Source of the DNA: Sternotherus odoratus
Lineage: Eukaryota > Chordata > Testudines > Kinosternidae
Assembly: GCA_032164245.1 (NCBI GenBank)
Contig: JAVMKO010000001.1
Location: 18,513,603 to 18,577,602, forward strand
Length of the DNA stretch: 64,000 nt
Direction: 5' to 3'
Shown in pieces: positions 42,620 to 53,275 of this stretch (within the stretch, counting starts at the first letter, position 1; each line of letters begins with the position of its first letter). The translations under genes were made by a program, and so were the position numbers. The notes under the pieces were generated by a model, which had not been told where the DNA came from, searched no databases, and saw nothing but the letters and a program-made list of their open reading frames with translations.

Positions 42620-43180
42620 AATATAAAAATGCTGGCCTCCCTTCTGGTTTCTTTGGGGAATTCTCCTAACCTCTCCTTCATTCTGCTAATTTTCATGTCC
42701 CTCCCCTGCCTCCCTCTCGATTCACCCAGCCCCTCACTTCACTGTCTTCTTCATATACTTTGCCATCCATCTCCAGCCCCTCAGATCCACTCGTGTTGTC
42801 TCCTACCTCCTTTTTCTCCTCTCTGCAGTCTCATGTTCTTCACATTTTCCCTGCTTGCTATCCCAGTATCCAGCTCCCTACCTCTCTTCCCTTCCCTCTT
42901 AGTTTGCTGCACCTCACATCCTCCATCTTGGTCCTTCCTTAATTCTCTTTTGTGCACAGTCTCCTTCCCTGCTCTACTGTCTTTCCCCTCCCCATTCTCC
43001 TCCATATTCAACTTCCCTGCTGCCCACATTCTTCTACCTCTTAGTACCTTTTTCTGTCATTTGATTAGCCCCAGCCCTTCTCTTCTGTTCACATACATTC
43101 TTGTTTTCATAACCTCCCCTTCAGACTCTGCCTTTTTCACTCTCCAGTTTCCCTACCTGACCTGAAGTCTATTTACCTGC
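42620..43180 (+). repeat. Polypyrimidine-rich tract
   Basis: About 560 bp strongly biased to C and T on the plus strand (TCTCCTTCATTCTGCTAATT, CCCTCCCCTGCCTCCCTCTC and so on), without a regular repeat unit. The bias removes stops and yields a 178-codon frame (42629-43165) that is low-complexity Ser/Leu/Pro and not a credible gene. Confidence 0.6.
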
Positions 43181-44740
43181 CTCTCCACCATACCTCTAAG
43201 CACACCACTGGGTTCTTTATCCGTAGTGAGGGTACCAACCCTGGATAACCCTGGAGGGTTGGGCGATAGGTTGTCAAGCCATCTCTATAAAACATCTCTA
43301 GCATCGATGCAGAGAAGAAAGGGACATAAAGATTTGTCTGCTTTGGCCGTTCATCTACTACTCACAATGGAACCAAACATCAATAGTCATCTAAATCTTC
43401 TACTACATGATGGTTCTTCCATAAATCTAAGTGAAGGTGCCTGGTATAAAGAGGGTATGTGTGCTTCTGCAGCAAAATCTGTATATAAGGATGGGATCAT
43501 GGAATGTTTAATCATTGAGACCTGTCGGAAAAGGCTGAATGCATGGGTGTAATTTGGGGGGATAGGAGGGGCTTCCTCCCCACACCCCAAATGCAAGCCT
43601 CAGTCAGACATGGAACTTGCCATGTTCAGCCCCACTGGCCTGACTAGAGCTTCCCCCTGAAATATAGAAGGCAAACTATGCCTGCGGTTGTGTGTGTATA
43701 TATATTTGGCATGTATGAGATATGGTGGAACTTTGAAGACTGACAGCACAGCTCTGACTCATAGTGGTCAGATCTTTTGATTGCTGTGTACCTGTGATAC
43801 ACCTAATAGGCACTCTGGTGCTGCTCTGCTTTTGCCCCCAAGGGAGCAGTCTGCACTACTAATTTGTCAGCCTTATTCTCCACCCCTGATAGCTGCCATT
43901 TTCAGTTTGAAGGTAGGATGTGTCGTAGTTATTAGTACATATGCACCACATGATGCAAGGCTTGATCCTGAGAGTCTTTTTATAACACTAGGTGATATTG
44001 TATCTAGCATGTCACCCCAACTTCATATTGTCATTTTAGGATAAACGAACACGAGATTTGGCCACGATACAACTGGATTTGAATTAGTACTGGGACCATC
44101 CAGCTTACTGGAAGAGAGATCAGATATAAGAATCTATAAGAATTTACATACAGACACGGACTATTTTTAATGGTTTCTGCATGTGAAATACCATAAATAT
44201 ACATTTCAATATCAATAAACTGACAATGCCACCTTGGAAACCCTTGACTAAACTCATCCAGGATATTCGTGTATGTAAGAGGGTTGATCTTGCTCTGGAA
44301 TCCGATTATCAACTTCTAATAGCAATGATGGTGTTCTGTTTAATAAAATTCTGGAGGTAAGTACCTACTGCATCAAAATGCTTCAACACCGATAAACTTC
44401 ATGATAAAGTGATCATGCCGTAGAAAGACTTATGCAGTAGAGATTTGCAACAAAAAATCTACATTGAATAGGCAGCTGTCTGTCTATCTTGGAGGAAAAG
44501 TTGACTGTATTTCTAGAATCTATTATAAAGACTACTAGAGAACAAATGGGACTAAGGAGAATGAAAAAAGCAACACTGGATTACAGATCATACTGTCAAA
44601 TTGTCGGAGACTAAAAAGAGATGTGGTACAGAATGGATGCACTGGAAGGTCAGAGTCATGTCAGTGAAGAGAAGAGGAAATGGGCAATAAAGAAAAAGAA
44701 ATGTCCTGAAGACGCCGTCAAGAAGGCTTGTTGGAATCAT

Positions 44741-45786
44741 CTGTTGGGGGGAGGGATAGCTCATAGCTTTAGCATTGGCCTGCTAAACCTAGGGTTGTGA
44801 GCTCAATCCTTGATAGGGCCTTTTAATGATATAGGACAAAACTCTGTCGGATGATTTAATTGGCGATTGGTCCTGCTTTAAGCAGGGGGTTAGACTAGAA
44901 CAGGGGTGGGGAACCTCCAGCCTCTGGGCCTTATACGACCCGCCGAGTCATTCCATCCGGCCCGCGGCGGGACAGGGATGGGTCAGGCACTGGGGCGTGG
45001 GGAGAAGACCCGCACGGGCCGCCAAGTGGCAACCCTGTGCTGAAGCGCCTGGGGCCGCCACCGGCCAGGGCCGCGCGCGGGCCACCAGGTGGGGGCAGCT
45101 CCGCGCTGAAGGTAGGAGCCGGGAAGCGCCTGGGGGAGCCAACGGTCAAGAGGGGGGGAGGCTGGTCTGGGGGGCAGGCAAGGGGGTGGTGGGGGGAGGC
45201 CAGGCTGGGCGGGGAGGGGGGCAGGAGACTAGGCTGGATGGGGTGGGCGAGGTGTGGGTGCTGGAGGGAAGGAGGTTTGGGTGGGGGGAGGCTGGGCTAG
45301 GCGGGTCAGGCATGGGGGCAGGAGGCTGGGTTGGGAGTGGGAGGGGGGGAGGAGGTTAGGTTCGGTGGGATGGGCCAGGCAGGGGTGAGGGAGGGAAGGT
45401 GGTTAGATGGGGGGAGGCTGAGCAGGGGTAAAGGAAGATCACCCCCTGGCCTACACCCAGGCTGACAGCAGGAGCTGACTGGAGCAGGCGGCAGGACCCT
45501 GGCTGGCAAGGGGCCAGCGGGGGAAACCCACAAAGCAGTGCAGGGCTAAGTACTCCATCTGCCACTGCTTTGGGGTTTCCCCCGCTGGCCCCTTGCCAGC
45601 TGGGGGTCTCAGCTCCCGTTGCCAGCCTGGGCTTCCTCGGGGGGGGGGGGGTGGGAAGGGGGGAGCGAGGAAGTGGCCCGCAAATGAGATTATAAATGTG
45701 CAAATGGTCCTCGGCAGAAAAAAGATTCCCCACCCCTGGACTAGATGATCTCCTGAGGTCCCTTCCAACCCTGATATTCAATGGTG
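44741..45786 (+). mobile_element. tRNA-derived SINE with CR1-like tail, split by hAT
   Basis: The head GGGATAGCTCATAGCTTTAG (A-box-like) and GGTTGTGAGCTCAATCC (B-box-like) are RNA polymerase III promoter elements derived from a tRNA. The tail GCGATTGGTCCTGCTTTAAG, GGGGGTTAGACTAG ... GATCTCCTGAGGTCCC and CCAACCCTGATATTC copies the CR1 3' end, the known design of turtle SINEs mobilised by CR1. The hAT at 44901-45738 interrupts the tail. The SINE proper is about 200 bp. Confidence 0.8.
44901..45738. mobile_element. hAT non-autonomous transposon (CAGGGGTGGGGAACC family)
   Basis: Ends CAGGGGTGGGGAACC and GATTCCCCACCCCTG; flanking octamers GACTAGAA (44893-44900) and GACTAGAT (45739-45746) match at 7 of 8. 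The 838-bp interior is GC-rich with GGGGGAGGCTGGGCTGGGC-like repeats, and the ACTTCCGGCCCGC / TGGCCCGCAAATG type words sit near the ends. Long open frames on both strands come from composition. No transposase. Confidence 0.85.
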
Positions 45787-46075
45787 GAACAGCATGATGC
45801 AATGTATTGATGCCTCTGAAAGTCATGTCCAGAAATGTATATTTGAGACTCTGTACGGTCCTACTTGGATATACATTCCTGTGATTTTCAACAGTTAGGG
45901 ATAAAAATGAAAAATACTGCCAGGATGCTGATGCACAACTTAAACACTGGCAAGAGTATTTTTGTGAAGTAATGAACAGATCCCCACCAAAATATAAATT
46001 ACAACTTAATCCAAAAGTGAAACTAGCAAAAGACAGGCCAGTGACATTAGAAGAAGTGATGTGTGTGATCAAACT

Positions 46076-46200
46076 GGTTTCAGAATGGTAGCTCTGTTAG
46101 TCTGTATCTGCAAAAAGAACAAGAAGTACTCCTTATTCTTTTTGTGGTCAAACAGTTACACAATGATTCAATCATCTGATTTTGACACTAGTTCATCAGA
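46076..46200 (-). mobile_element. PLE tail insertion
   Basis: On the plus strand TTTCAGAATGGTAGCTCTGTTAGTCTGTATCTGCAAAAAGAA is the reverse of the PLE tail at 7965-8033. The following 90 bp (ATGATTCAATCATCTGATTTTG, CTAGTTCATCAGAACTGCT) may be the rest of the element. It lies inside the LINE at 43781-47230. Confidence 0.6.
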
Positions 46201-46210
46201 ACTGCTAAGG

Positions 46211-46715
46211 CAGGGGTCTCAAACATGTGGCCCGGGGGCCGCATGTGGCCCGCAAAGCCCTTCCCTGCGGCCCGCCAAGCTTCCTGTCGTCCCCCCCCCC
46301 CCATAGCAGTTTGTGGGAGGGAGGGGCCAGAAGCAGAGGCTTCTCTGCTGCCTGGCTGGGCCGCGCGTGTTTCTAGCTCTGGACTTCCTATATTGCTCTT
46401 GCTTTGTTTGCCAAACAGCTGTTGGTGGTGCCTAGCGCTTTCCAGGAGGGAATGGGGAGCTGCGTGCTCAGAGGAGGAGGTGGGGCAGGGGTGGGACCTC
46501 TTGGAAGGGGTGGAGTGGGGGTGGAGCCGGGGCAGCGAGGGCAGGGTGTGTGTCAGTGGTGCGGCCCTCGGGCCAGTGCACTAGTCCTCATGGAAGGGGT
46601 GGAGTGGGGGCGGAGCCGGGGCAGCGAGGGCAGGGTGTGTGTCAGTGATGCGGCCCTCGGGCCAGTGCACTAGTCCTCATGCGGCCCTCATGGTCATTTG
46701 AGTTTGAGACCCCTG
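46211..46715 (+). mobile_element. hAT non-autonomous transposon (CAGGGGTCTCAAAC family, copy 2)
   Basis: Same family as 16209-16729, in the opposite orientation: ends CAGGGGTCTCAAAC and GTTTGAGACCCCTG, with the perfect 8-bp duplication TGCTAAGG at 46203-46210 and 46716-46723. The internal unit ending GCACTAGTCCTCATG is again present twice. Open frames here (for example 46225-46584) are shared with copy 1 only because the DNA is shared; none resembles a transposase. Confidence 0.9.
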
Positions 46716-47230
46716 TGCTAAGGAATGGAGGCCCAAATTTAGTTTGATGGCTCCATAGAGTGGTTGAAAAAGTTTGGGAAACTAGTTATATTACAGAAGA
46801 TTGGATAAGCGCTGTATTAACCCCTTTTTCATAAATGGAGAGTGATCAGCTTGCTCTACTTATAGGGGAATAATGCTTCTGTCAGTCCCAGAGAAGGTGT
46901 TTACAATTATGGTAACTCATCTACATCTATAATTTTCTCTCCTCTTTTATGGAGCATTTCCACCATAACCAGCATGATGACGAGTTAAAAAAAAGAGTTT
47001 TGTTTAGTCTTCTTTAACCAGTGAGGGGAGAAGAGAAGAACTTTGTGAAATCTGTTAGGGATTTAATTTACCAGGGAAATATTTAGATGCTGTAATAATG
47101 GGGAGCATAGGAAATCCCACAATAGTCAGGTTTGAAGCTGAACTTTATCTCATACGTATGGTTGCAGCAACTGGTGATACTAGAGGTCAACATCAGTTTA
47201 TTTTCAGTGTGTTCCCCTGAATAGCATTAG

Positions 47231-47931
47231 TCTTTGTCTACATTTGGCCTTGATTATATTTTCTTAGCTCAGATTAATCCAACGCATCATTTATCTTAAT
47301 GTTGATAAAAAAAAAGACTAACATTTCCAAGTATTTGATACTTTGTGTCTTTGACACTTTGGGTCAGCTCTTAAACAAAATAAATAAAAATTCTATTGGT
47401 TCAGAACAGTGCAGACTTACTAATATAAAATGACATACTATTCTGAGTCAGAAATCAGTGGATGAGATCCTCTGCTGGCATAAATTACTATAACCCATTC
47501 TAACAACACTGATTTATGCTTTGTGAAATCCCGATTTTTCACATTTTCTATCTGGTCCCTCTACCACACGTGCACCACTCCTATCCCAGTTCCACCCCCT
47601 CCTTGTCTCCGTTCCATTTGGAACTTGCTGCCTGCTCCCTTCCTCAGTCAGAATTTAGAAGTGCCTCTTCCTACTTCTGCGGGATCTTCCTGTCACTTGA
47701 CCTAGCTGCCAATAGTCTTGGAACACATTCCTGGGGCAGCAATCACCCAGGACTGCTATCTACTGGCTGTTAATGGCTATGGTTTCAGAGCAGCAGCAGC
47801 TGCGCCTCAGTGGCAAGTGAAATGATTCCCACCTACATATAGGGTGAAACCCTGCTTGACTTCTTCATTCAGGTAGTCTCATTGATTTGGTTTGTAAAAC
47901 ATACAGGGATCCATTTGCATGAGCTGCATGA
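47231..47931. other. No recognisable gene or repeat
   Basis: No domain-bearing frame or repeat end identified. Confidence 0.4.
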
Positions 47932-49605
47932 TAAGAACATAAAAATGGCTATATTGGGTCAAACCAAAGGTCCATCTAGGCTAATATCCTGCCTTACTAG
48001 AGTGGCCAATGCCAGGTGCCCCAGAGGGAATGAAGAGAACAGGTAATCATCAAGTAATCTATCTCCTGTCGCTCGTTCCCAGCTTCTGGCAAACAGAGGC
48101 TAGGGACACCATCCCTACCCATCCTGGCTAATAGTCATTGATGGACCTATCCTCCATGAATTTATCTAGTTCTTTTTTGAACCCTGTTATAGTCTTGGCC
48201 TTCACAACATCCTCTGGCAAGGAGCTCCAAAGGTTAACTGTCTGTTGTGTGAGAAATACTTCATTTTGTCAGTTTTAAACCTGCTGCCTATTCATTTCAT
48301 TTAGTGACCCTTAGGTTTTGTGTTATGAGAAGGAGTAAATAACACTTCCTTATTTACTTTCTCCACACTAGTCAAGATTTTATAGACCTCAATCATATCC
48401 CCTCTTAGCTGTCTCTTTTCCAAGTCTAATTTATCTCTTCTCATACGGATGCCATTCCATACCCCTAATAATTCTGTTGCCCTTTTCTGAACCTTTTATC
48501 AATTCCAATATACATTTTTTGAGGGTCACTGCATCTGCATGCAGTATTCAAGATGTGGGTGTACTATGGATTTATATAGAGGCAGTATATTTTCTGTTTT
48601 GTAGGTCTTCGCAATCTGCATGGGACTTAGCTTGAGTAGTTTTGTATGATCTGCAAATGTTGCCATCTCACTGTTTACCTCTTTTTCCATATCATTTATA
48701 AATATGCTGAATAGGACCGATGCCATTATAGACCCTTGGGGGACACCACTATTAACCTGTCTCCATTCTGAAAACTGACAGTTTATTCCTACCCTATATT
48801 TCCTATATTTTAACCAGTTACCAGTCCATGAGAGGACCTTCCCTCTTATCCCATGACAGCTTACTTTGCTTAAGAACCTTTAGTGATGGACCTTGTCAAA
48901 GGCTTTCTGAAAATCTTATTACACTACATCCACAGGATCTCCCATGTTCAGATGCTTGTTGACCCCTTCAAAAAATTTTTAGTAGATTAGTGAGGCATGA
49001 TTTCCCTTCACAAAAACCATGTTGACGCTTCCTCAACAAATTATGTTCATCTATGTGTCTGCCAATTTTGTTCTTTAGTATACTTTCAACCAGTTTTCTC
49101 AGTACCGAAGTCAGGATTATAGGCCCATAATTGCTAGGATCACCTTTGGAGCCCTTTTTAAAAACTGGGGTCACATTATCCTCCAGTCATTTGGTACAGA
49201 AGCTGATTTCAATGATAGGTAACAAACTACAGTTAGTAGTTCTGCAATTTCACAATTGAGTTCATTAAGAACTCTTGGGTGAATACCATCTGGTACTGAT
49301 GACGTATTGCTGTTTACTTTATTAATTTTTTTCAAGAACCTCTTCTAATGACACCTCAATCTGGGACAGTTCCTCAGATTTGTCACCTAAAAAGAATGGC
49401 TCAGGTTTAGGAATCTCCATCACATTCTCAGCCATGAAGACTGATGCAAAGAATTCATGTAGTATCTCCACAATGGCCTTATCCTCCTTGTGTGCTCCTT
49501 TAGAATCTCAATTGTCCAGTGACCCACTGATTGTTTGGCATTGTTTTACATCCTCCTTCTGATGTACTTAAAGAATTTTTGGTATTACTTTTTGCGTCAG
49601 ATAAG
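47932..49605 (-). mobile_element. CR1 LINE, RT C-terminal half to 3' end
   Basis: The minus strand encodes, in RT order, TPVFKKGSKGDPSNYGPII and LTSVLRKLVESILKNKIGR at 48968-49174, a KRQHGFCEGKSCLTNLL block, then ASVLFSIFINDMEKEVNSE and MATFADHTKLL at 48620-48726, where the catalytic FADD is FADH. The 3' end lies at 47932 (AAGAACATAAAAATGGCTAT, GTGCCCCAGAGGGAATGAAG). Several frameshifts; inactive. Confidence 0.85.
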
Positions 49606-49624
49606 ATCAGCAGCAGCAGCAGCA
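49604..49624 (+). repeat. CAG trinucleotide repeat
   Basis: About six CAG/AGC units at the 5' edge of the CR1 copy. Short and not in any credible coding frame. Confidence 0.7.
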
Positions 49625-51199
49625 CCTGTGCCATTGTAGGTAACGCAGTAGTTGTAGCTTTAAAATATAATTCCTTTACATTTGTAATGTCGAAAGAAAC
49701 TGATATATTTTTTTCTTTTTAAAAGAAAAGTGGTTTTGAACATTTGTGACCAAGCACAGTTACTATGGTTAAAAATCTGTTTCACTGTTTAACTTTTTGT
49801 GAGAAATCATATGTGCTGTGTGTTATTGCAGAATTAGAGATCCGGTCAAATTCTGCTCTAAGACATAAGTGCGCAACTCCCATAGGTTTCAAAGGGAAGC
49901 TGTGAGTTGGCATCCAAGACCTTGGCCCATAGAACTGTGGCTTTAACTGCTATGTGCATTTATTCATTTCTCTTTTTACAAAAAAAAACCTGTTAAAAAA
50001 GAATAACCTCAAACTTTTCCCTTTTATATTTACCATATCAGAATGCTACAAATTCCCAATGTGTTGTTTCCTCCACATAATGCATTTGCCAAAATCTCAG
50101 TTTAAAGAACTGAATCCCTATGAGAGGACTTTTTAAAATAAAGTATCTGAATTTTATTACAGAACTCAAAAAGAATGTGAAGATTTGCAACAAAAAAAAT
50201 CACACAGAAGTTGGATGCAGCATTAAATCAGCTACTCTTTCAGATCGTTTACAATATTAATAATGTTTTAATACCATTTGCCCCTCAGGAATGGATACAA
50301 AATCTCCATAAGCCACATTTAAGAATATTAGCAAAACCTCTCTCATTATGAACTGTACTGCTCAGCTTGATGAGACTTTATCCATGCTGAGATACTAAAG
50401 GAAAATTAAATACATCTTTTATTTAGTTTCCAAATGTAAATATTTCATGGAAAGTATTTCTCTAATGATTAACTAAATAAATACAGCATAGTTTTACAGA
50501 GCATTTCTCATAAAAACGGCATATGAAACCCCTTTACAGACTCCAGTAACATACTGTCATACTGAAAAGTGGATCCTGTTCCCATTGAAAGAGAGCTGGC
50601 CCCCGACTGGTACGCACATCTATGATGGAGAGAGGATGGGGTGACACAAGGCACTGCAAACCTTTGTAACATCATTGTCATCAGCCAAGATTGCCCCTGA
50701 GATGGAACTTTTGCCAGGAGTAGGTGTGACCTAGGGAAGCCGGGGATCCACTGAGTCAGCACATCCCCACAAGCAGTCCCACTTATTCAGCCAATCATTT
50801 TAAGCAGATATTATAGATCATATATGGTTCCTGCCTATGTTTCCATAATCTCCCCACACCAGCCTTTGCCATTGTCCTGGCCTCACTGGTCTCAGTGGGA
50901 ACTTCCTAATGAGCATGTCTGAGAAGGGTATATATACACTTTTTTGGCATGGAAATTGGTGACATGGAGTCAGGTGTTTTAGTATCATTTGTTTATTTAC
51001 AAAATGGGCATGAGTCCCATTTCCTTGAACAGGACACACCAATAAACTGCACCCAGGCAACTACCTTTTGCACCATTTCCTTCTCCCCAGAAGTAGCTCA
51101 CTCGCTCCTGTCTCTTTCCTGGGTCTCATAGCCAAAGTGAATGCTTACCACACAGCAGCTTTGGCTCAGGCCTCACTGATTACACCGATAAACCCCTAA
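49625..51199. other. No recognisable gene or repeat
   Basis: AT-rich then mixed composition; only short frames without domains. Confidence 0.4.
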
Positions 51200-51310
51200 T
51201 CCAATGGTTTTCAACCTTTTTGCATTTATAGACCTCTAAAAAAGTTAGAAGGGCGGTGCAGACCCTGCTGGAAATCATAAACATAGATTGCAGGCCCACC
51301 ACCCTAATCC
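51200..51310. repeat. Fragment of a dispersed DNA element
   Basis: AATGGTTTTCAACCTTTTTGC and GTGCAGACCCTGCTGGAAAT resemble the end of a common non-autonomous DNA repeat with a GGTTTTCAACC-type terminus. Only one end is visible. Confidence 0.35.
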
Positions 51311-51527
51311 AAATTTCTTCATCTGGAGCTACCTGGCATGGCCATTAACCATCCCCGCCTCTTCCTCAGTGCACAAAAAAGCCTCAGAGTTTTAATCTTT
51401 TTATTAAAGTTAATGTTTAAAATCAAATTTACATAAATTAAGAAGGAAGGTTCTGTACATCAGGGGTCGGGTTTGAGTTATGGTGGATTGGAAATATCAG
51501 CAAGTATCAGTTTCACAAGGTACATAT

Positions 51528-51752
51528 ATGGGCTGGTCTTCACTTGGGGGGGAATCGACTGAAAATATGCAGCTTCAGCTACGTGAATCACATAGCTAAG
51601 TTTGCGTATCTTCAGCTGACTTACCTGCCGTCCTCCTGGTGGCGGCAGTTGGGAGCGCGCTCCCCCGTCAACTCCAGCTTGTGCCTCTCGGCGAGCTGGA
51701 GTTCCAGAGTTGACGGGGACGCTGTGGGCGATCAATTTCTCGCGTCTTCACA
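51528..51752 (-). mobile_element. MITE of the GGGCTTGTCTACAC family, copy 3
   Basis: The end GGGCTGGTCTTCACTTGGGG, then ATGCAGCTTCAGCTACGTGA, CTTACCTGCCGTCCTCCTGG, CGAGCTGGAGTTCCAGAGTTGACGG and ATCAATTTCTCGCGTCTTCAC follow the family in reverse order compared with 22686-22953. The far end is missing, so it is truncated at about 51752. Confidence 0.65.
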
Positions 51753-52204
51753 GAGTCCAAGTCAGTGGTGGTGTAGACAATAAGTACATGGGTGGGGTGC
51801 GTCCCTCGGTTCATCACAGAAGGGAGGAAGTGGGTTATTTCCCTGGTTGACGTTCTGTTACTCAACCTGGTACTGGCGCTGTCCTGTGATGTATTCTGTG
51901 TAGATGTCTCTGGACCACCTGATGGTGTTGGACACCATGTACATGACAAACTCAGTGTAGCTGTGGTTACTATATGGTGCTGTAATTCTTCCCATATGAT
52001 GAGTTTTCTCCTGCGTGCTTATGCATAAGGCCCTACCAAATTCATGACACTGATTAAGATGTTGCAAACTGTGAAATCAGACATCCCATGTGAAATCTAG
52101 CTATTGGAGGGAAGGGAGAGGGGCAAGGCTAGGGGCGCCCTAGCTGGGGACTCCTACCATTCACCAGGCTCCATCTGCTAGTCTTCTGGGCTGGCGAGCG
52201 ATAG
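51753..52204. other. Unassigned segment with coding-like texture
   Basis: The composition is less AT-biased than its surroundings. On the minus strand a 69-codon frame (51858-52067) and a shifted neighbour (51668-51949) read without low complexity, for example YTEFVMYMVSNTIRWSRDI. I recognise no family. It could be a frameshifted processed pseudogene, an old transposon fragment, or chance. Confidence 0.25.
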
Positions 52205-53096
52205 GACTTCTTCTTCCCTTGCAAAGTAATGCACATTGAAAACATAATCCCAACTATACATATAAAATGATGGGGTCTAATTAGCTGTCACCACTCAAGA
52301 AAGAGATCTTGGAGTCATTGTGGATAGTTCTCTGAAAACATCCATTCAGTTTCCAGTGGCAGCCAAAAAAACTAACAATGCTGGGAATCATTAGGAAAGG
52401 GATAGATAGTTAAGACAGAAAATATCATATTACCTCTCTATAAATCCATGATACGGCCACATCTTCAATACTGTGTGCAGATGTGGTCACCTCATCTCAG
52501 GAAAGATATATTAGAATTGGAAAGGGTTCAGAAAAGGCCAACAAAATGATTAGATGTATGGAACGGCTTCCATATGAGGAGAGATTAATAAGAGTGGGAC
52601 TTTTCAGCTCGGAAAAGAGACAGCTAAGAGGGGATATGACTGAGGTCTATAAAATCATGACTGGTGTAGAGAAAGTAGACAAGGAAGTGTTGTTTACTAC
52701 TACTACTGACAAAAAAACTAGGGGCCACCAAATGTAATGAATAGGCAGCAGGTTTAAAACAAAAAAAGGAAGTATTTGTTCACACAATGCACAGTTAACC
52801 TGTGGAACTTTTTGCCAGAGACTGTGTGAAGACCAAGACCATAACTAGGCTCAAAAAAGAACTCGATAAATTAATGGAGGTCCATCAATGGCTATTAGCT
52901 AGGATGGGCAGGAATGCTGTCCCTAGTCTCTGTCTGTGAGAAGCTGGGAATGGGTGCTAGGGAATGGATCACTTGATGATTACTTGTTCTGTTCATCCCC
53001 CCTGGGGCACCTGGCACTGGCCACTGTTGGAAGACAGTATACTGGGCTAGTTGGACCTTTGTTCTGACCTGGTAGAGCTATTCTTATGTTCTTATG
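52205..53096 (+). mobile_element. CR1 LINE 3' region
   Basis: GCAAAGTAATGCACATTGAA, AAGAAAGAGATCTTGGAGTC, AAAAGGCCAACAAAATGATT, TCCATATGAGGAGAGATTAA and GAGGGGATATGACTGAGGTC follow the CR1 RT C-terminus, and it ends in the 3' UTR (GTTCATCCCCCCTGGGGCAC, GGTAGAGCTATTCTTATGTT). It matches, in the opposite orientation, the 3' end at 47932. 5'-truncated and inactive. Confidence 0.8.
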
Positions 53097-53099
53097 CCC

Positions 53100-53275
53100 A
53101 GCTGCCCTTGGGGAGGTAGAGGGATATCTCGGGTTACTTCTTCCAGTTGCAGGAAACTCTGCGGCTGCTGCTTTCAGAGCCGAATTCTGAAGGCAGTGCA
53201 GAAGTGAGGATGACAATTCTGTGATCTCCCCACAACAGCTTTGAGACTCCACAACTCTCTTATGGGTCGGGACTA
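53100..53275. repeat. Fragment of the GC-rich repeat seen at 26757
   Basis: GCGGCTGCTGCTTTCAGAGC, GAAGGCAGTGCAGAAGTGAG and a TATGGGTCGGGAC end match words in 26757-27120. Truncated. Confidence 0.45.

Larger units (their letters stand above)
43781..47230 (+). mobile_element. Fossil non-LTR retrotransposon, endonuclease plus RT, heavily interrupted
   Basis: 43781-44044 encodes an APE-type endonuclease segment: RHSGAALLLPPRE, then VVVISTYAPHDARLD and LHIVILG at the catalytic GD region. About 44045-44340 continues with TRFGHDTTGFELVLGPSSL and a DIRVCKRVDLALESDYQLLI stretch. After the insertions, 45900-46075 gives KHWQEYFCEVMNRSPPKY and RPVTLEEVMCVIKL, and 46740-46960 gives VVEKVWETSYITEDWISAV followed by RT fragments. 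This order fits a LINE of the RTE/L2/R4 kind, not the CR1 seen elsewhere; the clade is unresolved. It is dead, and split by a SINE (with hAT) and by a PLE tail plus hAT. Confidence 0.7.

Noticed and set aside
42629..43165. 178-codon frame, possible membrane protein
   Set aside because: Leu/Ser/Pro-rich product of a polypyrimidine tract; hydrophobicity follows from C/T bias.
44748..44815. Functional tRNA gene
   Set aside because: A- and B-box-like motifs are present, but the sequence continues into a CR1-like tail and lacks a clear cloverleaf; it is a SINE head.
45356..46072. 238-codon minus-strand open frame
   Set aside because: It crosses the boundary of a GC-rich hAT, SINE tail and LINE fragment; no domain, and the frame mixes unrelated elements.
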